Assembly: GCA_007130045.1 (NCBI GenBank)
Contig: SLTG01000058.1
Location: forward strand, 1 to 41,015
Length of the DNA: 41,015 nucleotides
Reading direction: 5' to 3'
Source: Opitutales bacterium
GTDB taxonomy: Bacteria > Verrucomicrobiota > Verrucomicrobiia > Opitutales > T3Sed10-336
Shown here: positions 25,714 through 33,160 of the stretch, piece after piece
Layout: the number at the start of each line of letters is the position of its first letter
Position numbering within the stretch: position 1 is the stretch's first letter
Made by a program: the position numbers and the translations under genes
Notes under the pieces: model-generated
Databases searched by the model: none
Told to the model about the DNA's origin: nothing
Seen by the model: the letters and a program-made list of their open reading frames with translations, nothing else

Positions 25714-26175
25714 ATGAGCACAATACAACACCAGCCCAAAGGTTACCACACGGTGACCCCTTACATCACGGTCAAAGACGCCCCGGGCTTTATCGAATTC
25801 ATCAAACAGGTCTTCCAGGGCGAGGAACTCGAGCGCATCCATCAAACGGACGGAAGGATCATGCACGCGGAAGTTCGCATCGGAGACGCTCCCATCATGA
25901 TCAGCGAAGCCTGCGACCAGATGGGGCCCATGCCCGCTCAGCTTTATCTTTACATGAAGGATGCCGATGCCGTGTACCGTGACGCGCTGGCCGCCGGGGC
26001 GACTTCCGTCATGGAACCGGCCGACATGTTTTGGGGAGACCGCTACAGTTGCGTCAAAGACTCATGGGGCATCGTGTGGTCGATCGCCTCCCACGTCGAA
26101 GATGTCCCGGCGGAGGAACTCGAAAAGCGCGCCCGCGCCTTCACCGAACAAATGGCGGCCGAGCAGGGCAAATAA
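25714..26175 (+). CDS. PhnB-like VOC family protein
   Basis: A 153-residue VOC protein of the PhnB/YdcN-like type. Evidence is YHTVTPYITVKDAPGFIEFI, FQGEELERIHQTDGRIMHAE, MISEACDQMGPMPAQLYLYM and the closing MFWGDRYSCVKDSWGIVWSI, including the Gly-Asp-Arg turn common to this group. A good aaggaga site precedes the ATG. PhnB-like proteins of this type often sit beside ECF42 sigma factors and DUF899 genes, as here. No catalytic role is established. Confidence 0.88.
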   Translation: MSTIQHQPKGYHTVTPYITVKDAPGFIEFIKQVFQGEELERIHQTDGRIMHAEVRIGDAPIMISEACDQMGPMPAQLYLYMKDADAVYRDALAAGATSVMEPADMFWGDRYSCVKDSWGIVWSIASHVEDVPAEELEKRARAFTEQMAAEQGK

Positions 26176-26189
26176 CCAGGGCTTCAGTT

Positions 26190-26823
26190 CGCCAGCACCA
26201 GGCCGCCCGGGAAATCGTGGGCAATGGATCCCTGAAGAAGGGCATGAATCCAATGGAGAACACCGCCACCATTCCGAGAACGAGCGGGACAAACTGCCGA
26301 AATCCCCATTCGCCCCCATACCGTTGCATCAGGACATCGCAAACCGCAAAGCTGGCGGCACTCAGCAGCGTGAGAGCAATGGAGACGAACAAACGGTTCC
26401 TGTCGGCGGTACGCCCCACCCGCAACAACCACACCGACCAAAATGCCAACATCGCCGCAACCCACCAGGCAAGCGGCACCGGTTCCGGGAGAATGATCAC
26501 GGATATCGCGGCAACAAAGATCACTTTGCTCCCCATCAGCGGAGTCGCCACCGAGACATCTCCTTTGCGCAAAGCCAGAATGGTAAATATCTGACCGAGG
26601 AAAAAGAATACCGCGGTGATCGCCGGAGCGTGCCAGTTTTCCACCGACAGCCCCCCTTCCGTCCCAAACAGTAGGGGCAGAAACAGGAGTCCCATGGCGA
26701 CGTTGGCGACAAAACCGGTCCGCAACACCCCCGCCCCTCTTCCATGGCACGTTTAAGGAAAAGCACACTCAGCGCATACCCCAAAGCGGAGGTCAGCGGG
26801 AAGAGAAGAAACCACGAATTCAT
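26190..26823 (-). pseudogene. DMT/EamA permease, frameshifted and 3'-truncated
   Basis: The ATG at 26823 begins MNSWFLLFPLTSALGYALSV through FLKRAMEEG; the frame then changes within a G-rich run near 26735 and continues as VLRTGFVANVAMGLLFLPLL...GGEWGFRQFVPLVLG. Restoring one G gives an uninterrupted EamA protein of about 200 residues, which still ends early (after about six or seven helices) where it meets the VOC gene. The start overlaps the stop of the upstream DMT gene by 4 nt. The frameshift alone could be a sequencing error in a homopolymer, but the missing C-terminal helices argue for a pseudogene. Confidence 0.65.
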
Positions 26824-27692
26824 CCCAAAATCAGACAGATTATGCCCGCGATGGCAACCCCGACCGCCACCGCCTGCCTCCGGGTCAGGCGTTCGCAAAG
26901 GACCATAAACGCCAGCAGGCTCGTCGCCACCGGGGAAAGGGCGCCCGCCACCGAAACGATCGATATGTATCCGTCGGCGACCGCCAGCGCAAATGCGGTG
27001 AAGGCCAACCCTTGGCAAAGCCCGACGGCGACGATCAGGGGCCATACGCCTTTGGCTTCGACATGACGGTTACCGTTACGAAAACGAAAGAACAAAATCG
27101 GCGGAATCGACCCTGCGAGGGTCATCAGTACCGGCCATAACGGCCCTCCGCTCGATGCCAGCCCGAGAAACACGAACGAAAACCCGAAACACGTCCCAGC
27201 CACCGCACCATCCGCGATCCCGGTAACCTGCCGCCGGGGTAACCGAAGAGAATGCGCGTCCATCGCGGCTTCCCCCCGCTTTGCGCGCCCGTTCCTCCGG
27301 ATCGCCAGAAACAAAGCGAAAACGATGCTCAACACCCCCGCCACCGCCACAAGGGACGGCCGCTCACCCAAAGCGATTCCCACCACCAGCGGCACCAACG
27401 CCGAAAACGCCCCCATCACCGTCGCCACCCACCCCATGGCCCCATGGGTCAAGCCGTGATAATACCGGACTATCCCCAAGCCGACCGCAATGCCGGCCGC
27501 CAACCCCCACCCCACCGCCGCCGGATCCGCCGCCCCGCCGAGAAAAATCACCGCCAGCGTCGCCAAACCGATCGCCACCCCCTGCGAATAGAGCGATACC
27601 GTCAGCGCCGAAACCTTTTTTGACGCCAAACCCGCCAGAAAATCCCCCGCCCCGAAACCCAGTGCGGTCAGCAAAATCAATAACGGCGTCAT
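26820..27692 (-). CDS. DMT/EamA-family permease
   Basis: A 290-residue inner-membrane protein with ten predicted helices in two EamA halves: MTPLLILLTALGFGAGDFLA, then VRYYHGLTHGAMGWVATVMG...FSALVPLVVGIALGERPSL closing half one, and GLCQGLAFTAFALAVADGYI...SPVATSLLAFMVLCERLTRR closing half two. The ATG at 27692 is followed at once by the hydrophobic helix; upstream residues are not membrane-like. It overlaps the second, broken DMT gene by ATGA, so the pair may have formed a two-gene transporter. The substrate is unknown. Confidence 0.85.
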   Translation of the reverse strand: MTPLLILLTALGFGAGDFLAGLASKKVSALTVSLYSQGVAIGLATLAVIFLGGAADPAAVGWGLAAGIAVGLGIVRYYHGLTHGAMGWVATVMGAFSALVPLVVGIALGERPSLVAVAGVLSIVFALFLAIRRNGRAKRGEAAMDAHSLRLPRRQVTGIADGAVAGTCFGFSFVFLGLASSGGPLWPVLMTLAGSIPPILFFRFRNGNRHVEAKGVWPLIVAVGLCQGLAFTAFALAVADGYISIVSVAGALSPVATSLLAFMVLCERLTRRQAVAVGVAIAGIICLILG

Positions 27693-27828
27693 GACAGGCC
27701 CACCCCACCCCCAAACCATCCGACCTGTGTCTGCTTCTTTTTCATGTCCGCCAGTATGGCACAAAACTTCCCTGCCCGCATGGTCTCAAATTTGTGAGCA
27801 AAAAAAACCTCCGGCAACTGTTGCAACT

Positions 27829-28065
27829 TCATTGAAGAGGGCGGCCGGCTTCCCTCGCGGCGGTGAGAAAGGCCGAGACTGCGGCACCGGTGCAGTCCTC
27901 CAGCCAAGCCGCACCTACGATAAACGGGGCCGGGGGCGGATGGAGAGGACGGATGACCAGGCGCGGGCCGGAGAGGCATTCGAAGCCCTGCTGGACCAGA
28001 GCGACGCCGCGGCCGGCTTCCACCGACGCGATCAGGCTGGTGGAGGTCTGCGTGGCGATCCCCAC
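27829..28065 (-). pseudogene. LysR-type regulator, C-terminal fragment
   Basis: The minus strand reads ATQTSTSLIASVEAGRGVAL then SGPRLVIRPLHPPPAPF and AVSAFLTAAREAG, the end of a LysR substrate-binding domain. The winged helix and most of the sensor domain are absent. The fragment begins where an oppositely oriented isochorismatase-type fragment begins, so a deletion has joined two 3' halves head to head. Confidence 0.6.
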
Positions 28066-28318
28066 CCTCTCCGCGCTGGAGCAAGGCTACGAAGTTTTTG
28101 TGGTCACCTACGCCTCCGGCACGCTCAACCAGACCACCCGGGATGCCGCCTGGGACCGGATGTCCGCCGCGGGAGCGCAACTCATGACATGGTTCGGCAC
28201 CGCCTGCGAGCTGCATCGGGATTGGCGCAACGATGTCGAGGGACTGGGAACGCTCTTCTCCAACCACCTCCCCATCTACCGTTGCCTGATCAACAGCCAC
28301 CTCACGCAACAGAAGTAA
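28034..28318 (+). pseudogene. Isochorismatase-family hydrolase (YcaC-like), C-terminal fragment
   Basis: The frame reads LVEVCVAIPTLSALEQGYEV then FVVTYASGTLNQTTRDAAWD and ACELHRDWRNDVEGLG. This is the second half of a YcaC-like isochorismatase hydrolase; the catalytic Cys of the family lies in the retained 'TEVCVA' motif. The N-terminal half with the catalytic Asp and Lys is missing. It abuts the reversed LysR fragment. Confidence 0.65.
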
Positions 28319-28498
28319 TCCCCTCTATCCGACCACCCGCCGTCCTCCAACCATCGAGGGGTGGCGGCGGACGATACTTGACACCGTAATCGCGCCCATA
28401 TAAGGGAATCAACGCACCACACCTCACCGGTTCCCTCGGCGGATCCGGCACAACCCCCTGCTCCCAGAGGCCGCACCACTCGCGAGATCAAAAGACCC

Positions 28499-28975
28499 TT
28501 GCGCGAAAGCAACTGGATCTTCACCTGGCTCCGTCAATCCACCCACCTCGTCGGCCGGGCGGAATGGATTTCGAGTGTTGTGATCGCGGACGACGAAGCC
28601 GGCGCGATCGAAAAGGAGCCGGAATCCATGTGGAAGGTCGAGTTCGAAGAACACGAGCGGACTCTCTGGTGGCCGATTTACCACCGGGCGAAGGAAGGGG
28701 ATCGCAAAGCCCGCAGGGAAATTCTTTGGCGTCTCTACGACAGCCGGACGCAAACCGCCGGCGATGACCGGACCTATGCCCGGCGCCGGGTTCTCTGGCG
28801 GCTCTGGCACCAGGAGCAGCACGACAGTCACGTGAGCACCGACTTCTTTCCATTCGTCTCGACGGACAGGAACCGTGAGAATGATCTCTTCGGCTGGTCG
28901 TTCGCGGGCGGTCTGCTCGGTGTGCACCGGGAAGGCGATAAGCGCCGCTTCCGGGTTCTTTACTTCACCCTGTAA
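28499..28975 (+). CDS. Hypothetical protein, possibly a 3' fragment
   Basis: I do not recognise this 158-residue product. It is rich in Trp and Arg (FTWLRQSTHLVG, REILWRLYDSRTQ, RRVLWRLWHQEQ) and ends NDLFGWSFAGGLLG...RVLYFTL, which looks like a conserved C-terminus. The only start is a TTG at 28499 with no ribosome site, and the open frame extends upstream without ATG, so it may be the 3' end of a longer gene truncated near 28420. The alternating charged/aromatic pattern favours coding on this strand over the overlapping minus-strand frame. Confidence 0.45.
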   Translation: MRESNWIFTWLRQSTHLVGRAEWISSVVIADDEAGAIEKEPESMWKVEFEEHERTLWWPIYHRAKEGDRKARREILWRLYDSRTQTAGDDRTYARRRVLWRLWHQEQHDSHVSTDFFPFVSTDRNRENDLFGWSFAGGLLGVHREGDKRRFRVLYFTL

Positions 28976-29056
28976 GGCGATCCCCAGCCATTTCCTCCGG
29001 GCAAACCTTGTGTTCTTCTTCCGGCAACCAGAATGTCTTTCGTTCGTCTCAGGAAA

Positions 29057-29967
29057 TCACCGCGTCACCAGGCGCACCTGGACTTCGATCGCGTCGTTTA
29101 CCAGATGTCCGCCGAGGTTGCGGAAGAACTTTCCGGAACCGTAAAGCACGTGCCAGAGGGTGCGATCGAAAGACAATACAGCCTGCGCGCCAAAGCGTCC
29201 TTCCGTGTCAATACCGGAAACCCCGTCGAATTCGATTGGCCGGGTCTGGCCTTTCAGTGTCAATTCACCGCTGATCCTCAAATCGGGCGAGCCGACGGTG
29301 GCTTCGGCAACGGGGATGGCGGAAATCAACTGAAACCTTGCTTCAGGATAAATCTCCGTATCGAAAAAATCGTGACTTATCAAGTGGGCGATCAAAACGT
29401 CGTGCAGCCGATCTCCCCGGAGGTCGGAACACTCGATGGCATTCATATCCAAAACAAACTCACCTCCCGACAACCTGCCCGCCTCGAAGGTCAGGAATCC
29501 CGACTTCAACCCAATCGTACCCCAATGGCTATTGAGCAGGTTCCGGCCGATCCATCGAACCCGGCTTTCCGTCAAATCCGCCTCCCGTTTCCCGTTCAAT
29601 ACCGGTCCCCGAGAAGGGGCGACCGCCAACGTTCCCTCCACGGCAAACCCGGCCGACTCCCAGCCCGCCACCCCCTCCCGCAATTCGCTCACCCGGCGAT
29701 AACCGGCGCGCACCAGCTTTTCCGCCGCCATGCGCGCCTCGCGCGTGCCCGCGTCGTGCCCGTACACACACACACCCATTTCTCCTTATCGGCAACGAGC
29801 TCCGGCATTCGATCCAAAAACTCGACTTCGTAGACGCAATTATTCCGGGCGCCCGGCAACCGGCGACGATCAAAATCGTCAACCGAACGGACATCAAGAA
29901 TCGTAATCGCCTCCCGATTCGAAAGCGCGGCATTCAGCTCAGCGGGTGATATCAGTTGGTGGTCCAT
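29057..29967 (-). pseudogene. Rhodanese-YceI fusion gene interrupted by a (GT)6 tract
   Basis: Starting at the ATG at 29967, MDHQLISPAELNAALSNREA and ITILDVRSVDDFDRRRLPGA form the first half of a rhodanese domain. At 29764-29775 a run of six GT units shifts the frame; with five units the protein would continue VCVYGHDAGTREARMAAEKL...YRRVSELREGVAGWESAGF and then a YceI lipid-binding domain (ESRVRWIGRNLLNSHWGTIG, DLRGDRLHDVLIAHLISHDF, ISGELTLKGQTRPIEFDGVS) to 29057. The rhodanese active-site Cys, expected after 'VxxY', is Gly, so the domain is probably not catalytic. No signal peptide is visible, unlike most YceI proteins. It may be a true pseudogene or a phase-variable gene in the off state. 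Confidence 0.7.
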
Positions 29968-30150
29968 CGGCCGATTCGGTGAATCGAGAATGGAAACCGC
30001 CGGCCGGGCTGGCAATCACAATAGGAGGCGAAAAATTCCGTCAGCAATCCGCAGACCTTTCCCTTCATGCCCCTGATGTCTTTTCCTCCTTCGAAATCAT
30101 AACACCCGGACCGATCCCGGCCCCGCAAAACCCTATTGTTTCCCGTATGA

Positions 30151-30186
30151 TTGACAATAATAGCCAAAATAGCTAATTTAGCTATT
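30151..30186 (+). promoter_or_regulatory. Promoter and operator palindrome of the phd-zeta module
   Basis: TTGACA (30151-30156) is followed 17 nt later by a weak -10 (taattt). The palindrome aatagctaa-t-ttagctatt (30168-30186) has perfect 9-bp arms, overlaps the -10 and ends directly at the antitoxin ATG (30187). No Shine-Dalgarno fits between, so the transcript is probably leaderless and the palindrome is the likely autorepression site. Confidence 0.6.
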
Positions 30187-30540
30187 ATGGACATAAAATA
30201 TTCTTCGTCCTCCCGGTCAGACCTCAAGGTGCGGAAGCTTCCGTCGGTCACTGCCACCGCGTTGAAGAACTCGGCGGCCGATGTCCTCGACCAGGTAACC
30301 GCTCAGGGTGCGGTCGCCATTACAAAACACGACAAGCCGCGCGCGGTCCTCGTTTCGATCGAGCAATACGAGCGGATGACGGGTGCCGGGAACAATTTGC
30401 TCAACGAACTGCAGGCGGAATATCGCGGTATGCTTGAAAGCATGCAGAAACCGGAGCAAAAAGCGGCGGCGAAGCGCGCATTCAATGCGACACCAGAGGA
30501 GTTGGGTAAAGCCGCCGTAGCCGCGGCCCGCAGGCGTTAG
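30187..30540 (+). CDS. Phd/YefM-family antitoxin
   Basis: A 117-residue antitoxin of the Phd/YefM family. The core (about residues 17-60) reads VRKLPSVTATALKNSAADVL...GAVAITKHDKPRAVLVSIEQ then YERM, the DNA-binding and dimerisation fold that also represses its own promoter. The C-terminal extension (LQAEYRGMLESMQKPEQKAA...NATPEELGKAAVAAARRR) is where such proteins bind the toxin. The ATG at 30187 abuts a perfect palindrome. It precedes a zeta-type toxin kinase by 50 nt rather than a Doc or YoeB toxin, an uncommon pairing. Confidence 0.88.
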   Translation: MDIKYSSSSRSDLKVRKLPSVTATALKNSAADVLDQVTAQGAVAITKHDKPRAVLVSIEQYERMTGAGNNLLNELQAEYRGMLESMQKPEQKAAAKRAFNATPEELGKAAVAAARRR

Positions 30541-30576
30541 CCTGAATTATTCACCGGATTGCGCGAATAACCCAGG
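30541..30576. repeat. Intergenic hairpin between antitoxin and zeta toxin
   Basis: ttattc (30547-30552) pairs with gaataa (30565-30570) over a 12-nt loop and is flanked by complementary cctg and cagg. There is no T-run, so it is not a classical terminator; it could attenuate toxin expression relative to antitoxin, or be a REP-type element. Confidence 0.35.
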
Positions 30577-30590
30577 TTAGGGCTCATCGG

Positions 30591-31244
30591 ATGCGTGCGG
30601 GAAAACGGAACGAACCGGCTCTCTATGTTCTCGCCGGAGTCAACGGAGCCGGAAAATCCAGTCTCGCGGAGGAGATTTTTCGCGCAAAAGGCTCGGCTGT
30701 CTTCACCCCCGACACCATCGCCCGGAGAATCCGCACGCTTCATCCGGACATTTCACCGACCCTCGCCAACGCCCGCGCCTGGGGGCTCGGCAAGTCGCTG
30801 CTGGAACAGGCCATCGAGGAACGCAAAGATTACCGGTTTGAAACCACGCTCGGCGGACGTACGATCACCCGTTTGCTGCAAGAGGCGGCGCGTGGCGGAC
30901 ACCGGCTCCAGATTTGGTTTTGCGGACTGGAAAGCCCCGACCTTCACCTTCGCCGGGTGCGGGCCCGCGTCGCGCGGGGCGGGCACGACATCCCGGAAGA
31001 AAAAATCGGCGAGCGTTGGAACAGCAGCCGGGAAAATCTCATCCGCCTGCTCCCGCACATCCATCACCTCCGGGTTTATGACAATTCGACCGAAGCCGAC
31101 CCGGCCAGGGGCAAACTTCCCCGGCCCGTGCTCCTGCTCGAAATGAAGCGGCGCAAGATCACCGCCCCCGCCGATCTTTCCGGCGCCGCCGATTGGGCGC
31201 AGCCGATCATCGCCGCCGCAATCCGCCTGCACATGTTTACTTGA
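30591..31244 (+). CDS. Zeta-type toxin kinase family protein
   Basis: A 217-residue P-loop kinase of the zeta toxin family, which phosphorylates UDP-N-acetylglucosamine or related nucleotides and blocks cell-wall synthesis when not held by an antitoxin. The Walker A GVNGAGKSS lies at residues 16-24. FTPDTIARRI and RFETTLGGRTITRLL give the substrate-loop Asp and the helical cap, and LRRVRARVARGGHDIPEEKI is the conserved Arg-rich lid. All hallmarks are present. The likely antitoxin is the Phd/YefM protein upstream. A VOC fragment on the other strand overlaps the last 8 bases. Confidence 0.88.
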   Translation: MRAGKRNEPALYVLAGVNGAGKSSLAEEIFRAKGSAVFTPDTIARRIRTLHPDISPTLANARAWGLGKSLLEQAIEERKDYRFETTLGGRTITRLLQEAARGGHRLQIWFCGLESPDLHLRRVRARVARGGHDIPEEKIGERWNSSRENLIRLLPHIHHLRVYDNSTEADPARGKLPRPVLLLEMKRRKITAPADLSGAADWAQPIIAAAIRLHMFT

Positions 31245-31341
31245 TCCCTTTTGTCGGAAATCCCAATCCGTCCCGACAGAAAGCGACCGACCTTTCGAGA
31301 TCCTCCACTCCGAGCGTGATAACGGTAACATGCGGGTTCAT
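31237..31341 (-). pseudogene. VOC-family protein, N-terminal fragment
   Basis: The 34-residue minus-strand ORF MNPHVTVITLGVEDLERSVA...GLGFPTKGIK is the first beta-alpha-beta unit of a glyoxalase/VOC protein. It stops where the zeta toxin gene ends, so insertion of the toxin module or a deletion removed the remaining ~90 residues. The interval 31342-31478 shows no gene. Confidence 0.6.
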
Positions 31342-31478
31342 CGTTTACTCTTCACAGTAATATCTCGAACTCGCAAATCAATGTGGCCAAAGGGATACAT
31401 AAGAATTCACTTAAGAAATGGAGCAAAATATTTCAACCGCGATTCGCCAGCACGGCTTTCTATCGATCGCGCCGCCCC

Positions 31479-31625
31479 TTAGGCTATCTCCCGCCCCCCC
31501 GGAAAGGCGGTCCGCACCGTCAGGCGCGCGAATTTCACCTCGTCGCAGGTCACATCCACGCGGATCCGGTACACCGGATAGCCTGTGATCGGATCGGAGG
31601 CCAGGAGTCTGACGGAATGAGTCAG
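31479..31625 (-). pseudogene. Unidentified C-terminal protein fragment
   Basis: The minus strand encodes HSVRLLASDPITGYPVYRIR then VDVTCDEVKFARLTVRTAFP and GGREIA before a stop. The codon choice and amino-acid pattern look coding, but no start lies upstream and I do not recognise the family. Probably the 3' end of a lost gene. Confidence 0.35.
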
Positions 31626-31647
31626 GGCTTACAAGGAGCCCTAACGA

Positions 31648-32055
31648 TTAAAGATGCTTCATGGTCAGCTTCGCGATCTTCTTGAAATCGGCGTCGAAGC
31701 TCGCCACGGCATGCCCGGTCAAACGCGCCTCCGCGGCCAGGCAGGCATCGACGTAATCGATCGAGTGATCGCGATACAATTCCAGGGCAAGCAGCACCAC
31801 ATCACGCTTTTCAACGTTCAGGGTCGGGGATTGGAGGAAAGGGATCAGTGCCGACGTGATTTCGTCCCGTTCATATCCGTACATCTTGCCCGAAAGAACA
31901 AAAACGACTTCCGCCACAACGAGAGGGACCACCTTCAGGTCCAATTCCCCCTCGTCATTCGCCGCAAAAAGATCCCTGGCACGGGCGGCCTGTTTCTCCG
32001 GTTCTCCGGTGAGAAATCGGATGATCAGGTTTGTATCGACAAGGCAGGAATTCAC
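31648..32055 (-). CDS. PIN-domain toxin ribonuclease (VapC-like)
   Basis: A 135-residue PIN-domain endoribonuclease. The acidic active-site residues are visible: Asp in SCLVDTNLIIRFL, Glu in LVVAEVVFVL, Asp in SIDYVDACLAAEA and a terminal Asp in ASFDADFKK. The GTG at 32055 is preferred because its codon overlaps the antitoxin stop (GTGA), the usual coupling for such modules. It degrades RNA when not neutralised by the upstream AbrB-type antitoxin. Confidence 0.88.
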   Translation of the reverse strand: MNSCLVDTNLIIRFLTGEPEKQAARARDLFAANDEGELDLKVVPLVVAEVVFVLSGKMYGYERDEITSALIPFLQSPTLNVEKRDVVLLALELYRDHSIDYVDACLAAEARLTGHAVASFDADFKKIAKLTMKHL

Positions 32056-32330
32056 CCGTCCGAGCCCTCTCGTTCCGCATGGTCGGCCCAATCTTCCCGC
32101 GCCGCGGTGCGCGCCTTCTTAAAATCCCCCTGCCGCACCCCTCCTCTCTTCTTGAGCGTGCCGAACGACGCGAGCGCTCCGGGATGGGAATGAAGGACAA
32201 CCTTGTCCCCTTCGACCTCGTAAACAAGACGTTGGCCCGGCTTGATACGCAAGGCCTCGCGCACATGCCTTGGTAGCGTCGTCTGGCCGCGCTTGGTGAC
32301 TTTGGATGTGATCATAAGATTACAATGCAT
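32052..32330 (-). CDS. AbrB/SpoVT-type antitoxin
   Basis: A swapped-hairpin (SpoVT-AbrB) DNA-binding antitoxin. ITSKVTKRGQTTLPRHVREA, RIKPGQRLVYEVEGDKVVL give the full AbrB-like fold in the first 55 residues; the charged tail (KKARTAAREDWADHAEREGS) is the expected toxin-binding segment. The ATG at 32330 has an aagaga site; the ATG at 32315 matches the family start better, so either is possible (92 or 87 residues). Overlaps the PIN toxin by 4 nt. Confidence 0.87.
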   Translation of the reverse strand: MHCNLMITSKVTKRGQTTLPRHVREALRIKPGQRLVYEVEGDKVVLHSHPGALASFGTLKKRGGVRQGDFKKARTAAREDWADHAEREGSDG

Positions 32331-32351
32331 TTCTCTTTTGCCTTGTCAATC

Positions 32352-32440
32352 TTCAGCCATCACCTCCGGCTTGGTGACCACTCAACCGGGGCCGACCCGG
32401 CTGGCGCAAACCTCCCCGGCCCGCGCACCTGCGCGAAAAC
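32352..32440 (+). pseudogene. Remnant of a second zeta-toxin gene
   Basis: This 89-nt stretch aligns with 31055-31147 inside the zeta gene at about 80% by eye (shared blocks ccatcacctccgg, gccgacccggc, tccccggcccg). It corresponds to the zeta residues around HHLRVYDNSTEADPARG. No flanking zeta sequence remains. It is either a decayed duplicate module or a recombination scar. Confidence 0.5.
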
Positions 32441-32521
32441 CCTATGCCTCGAACAACCAGTGATCAAACCGGGCAAGTCGCCGAAATAAGGTACAAAAAA
32501 ATAAATTTATTTCTTGATTCG

Positions 32522-32546
32522 TACTGAACTTTCAGTAAACACTGAA
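32522..32546. promoter_or_regulatory. Overlapping operator palindromes upstream of the GbsR regulator
   Basis: tactgaa-ct-ttcagta (32522-32537) is a perfect 7-2-7 palindrome, and its right half also pairs with the next half-site (ttcagt-aaac-actgaa, 32531-32546). Three half-sites 7 nt upstream of the ATG at 32553, overlapping the likely -10 (ttgatt at 32514), suggest autoregulation. Confidence 0.55.
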
Positions 32547-32552
32547 ATACAG

Positions 32553-33062
32553 ATGAATCAAGACTTCCAAAACGTACGTCGACGCTTCATTACCCAATGG
32601 GGTGCTTTGGGCAGCCAGTGGGGCATCAACCGGACGATGGCGATGATTCACGCACTGCTGTTGGTGGCCGAGCGGGAGCTTTCCACCGACGAAGTCATGG
32701 AAGAGCTGAATATCAGCCGGGGCAACGCGAACACCAACCTCCGCGATCTGATCGACTGGGGACTGGTGCAGCGGATGGTGCGACCCGGTGAGCGCCGGGA
32801 GTACTTTGCGGCCGAAAAGGATGTCTGGAAGATTTTCTGCATGGTGGCGCGGGAGCGCAAACGCCGCGAAACGGAGCCCGCACAGAAGGTGCTGGAGGCC
32901 TGTATCCGCGACACCGAAACAGACGACTCCCCGGAGGCCCGCGAATTCCGGCGGGAGCTGACCGCGCTCTCCGATTTTGTCTCCCTGGCGAACACCGTGA
33001 TGGAAAAGGTGGCCGCCGCCGAACAGAGCCGGGTACTCCCGCGCATTCTCAAAGTCCTCTAA
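32553..33062 (+). CDS. GbsR/MarR-family transcriptional regulator
   Basis: A 169-residue winged-helix regulator of the GbsR branch of the MarR family. RRFITQWGALGSQWGINRTM and IHALLLVAERELSTDEVMEE lead into the recognition region LNISRGNANTNLRDLIDWGL and the wing VQRMVRPGERREYFAAEKD. The C-terminus is helical and likely dimerises. The ATG at 32553 is chosen because the palindromes upstream cannot be part of the coding region. It heads a four-gene operon with a membrane protein, a DCC protein and a TIGR01777 protein, and probably controls it through the palindromes at 32522 and 33114. Confidence 0.88.
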   Translation: MNQDFQNVRRRFITQWGALGSQWGINRTMAMIHALLLVAERELSTDEVMEELNISRGNANTNLRDLIDWGLVQRMVRPGERREYFAAEKDVWKIFCMVARERKRRETEPAQKVLEACIRDTETDDSPEAREFRRELTALSDFVSLANTVMEKVAAAEQSRVLPRILKVL

Positions 33063-33113
33063 CGCGGGCACGGCTCCACCTTCCACTCAAACGCACCTCT
33101 AAGTTTCACTAAT

Positions 33114-33129
33114 TCTCGAAAGTTCGAGA
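33114..33129. promoter_or_regulatory. 7-2-7 palindrome upstream of the membrane-protein gene
   Basis: tctcgaa-ag-ttcgaga is a perfect palindrome with the same 7-2-7 geometry and inner gaa-NN-ttc core as the site before the GbsR gene. It lies 31 nt upstream of the next ATG (33161), so it may be a second operator. No T-run follows, which disfavours a terminator. Confidence 0.5.
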
Positions 33130-33160
33130 TATCAAACAACCACCAACAAAAGGACCTGTC

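Noticed and set aside
28424-28927. 167-residue minus-strand ORF opposite the unknown protein at 28499
   Set aside because: Pro/Val/Arg-rich composition typical of an antisense shadow; the plus strand shows a more natural aromatic/charged pattern and a conserved-looking end.
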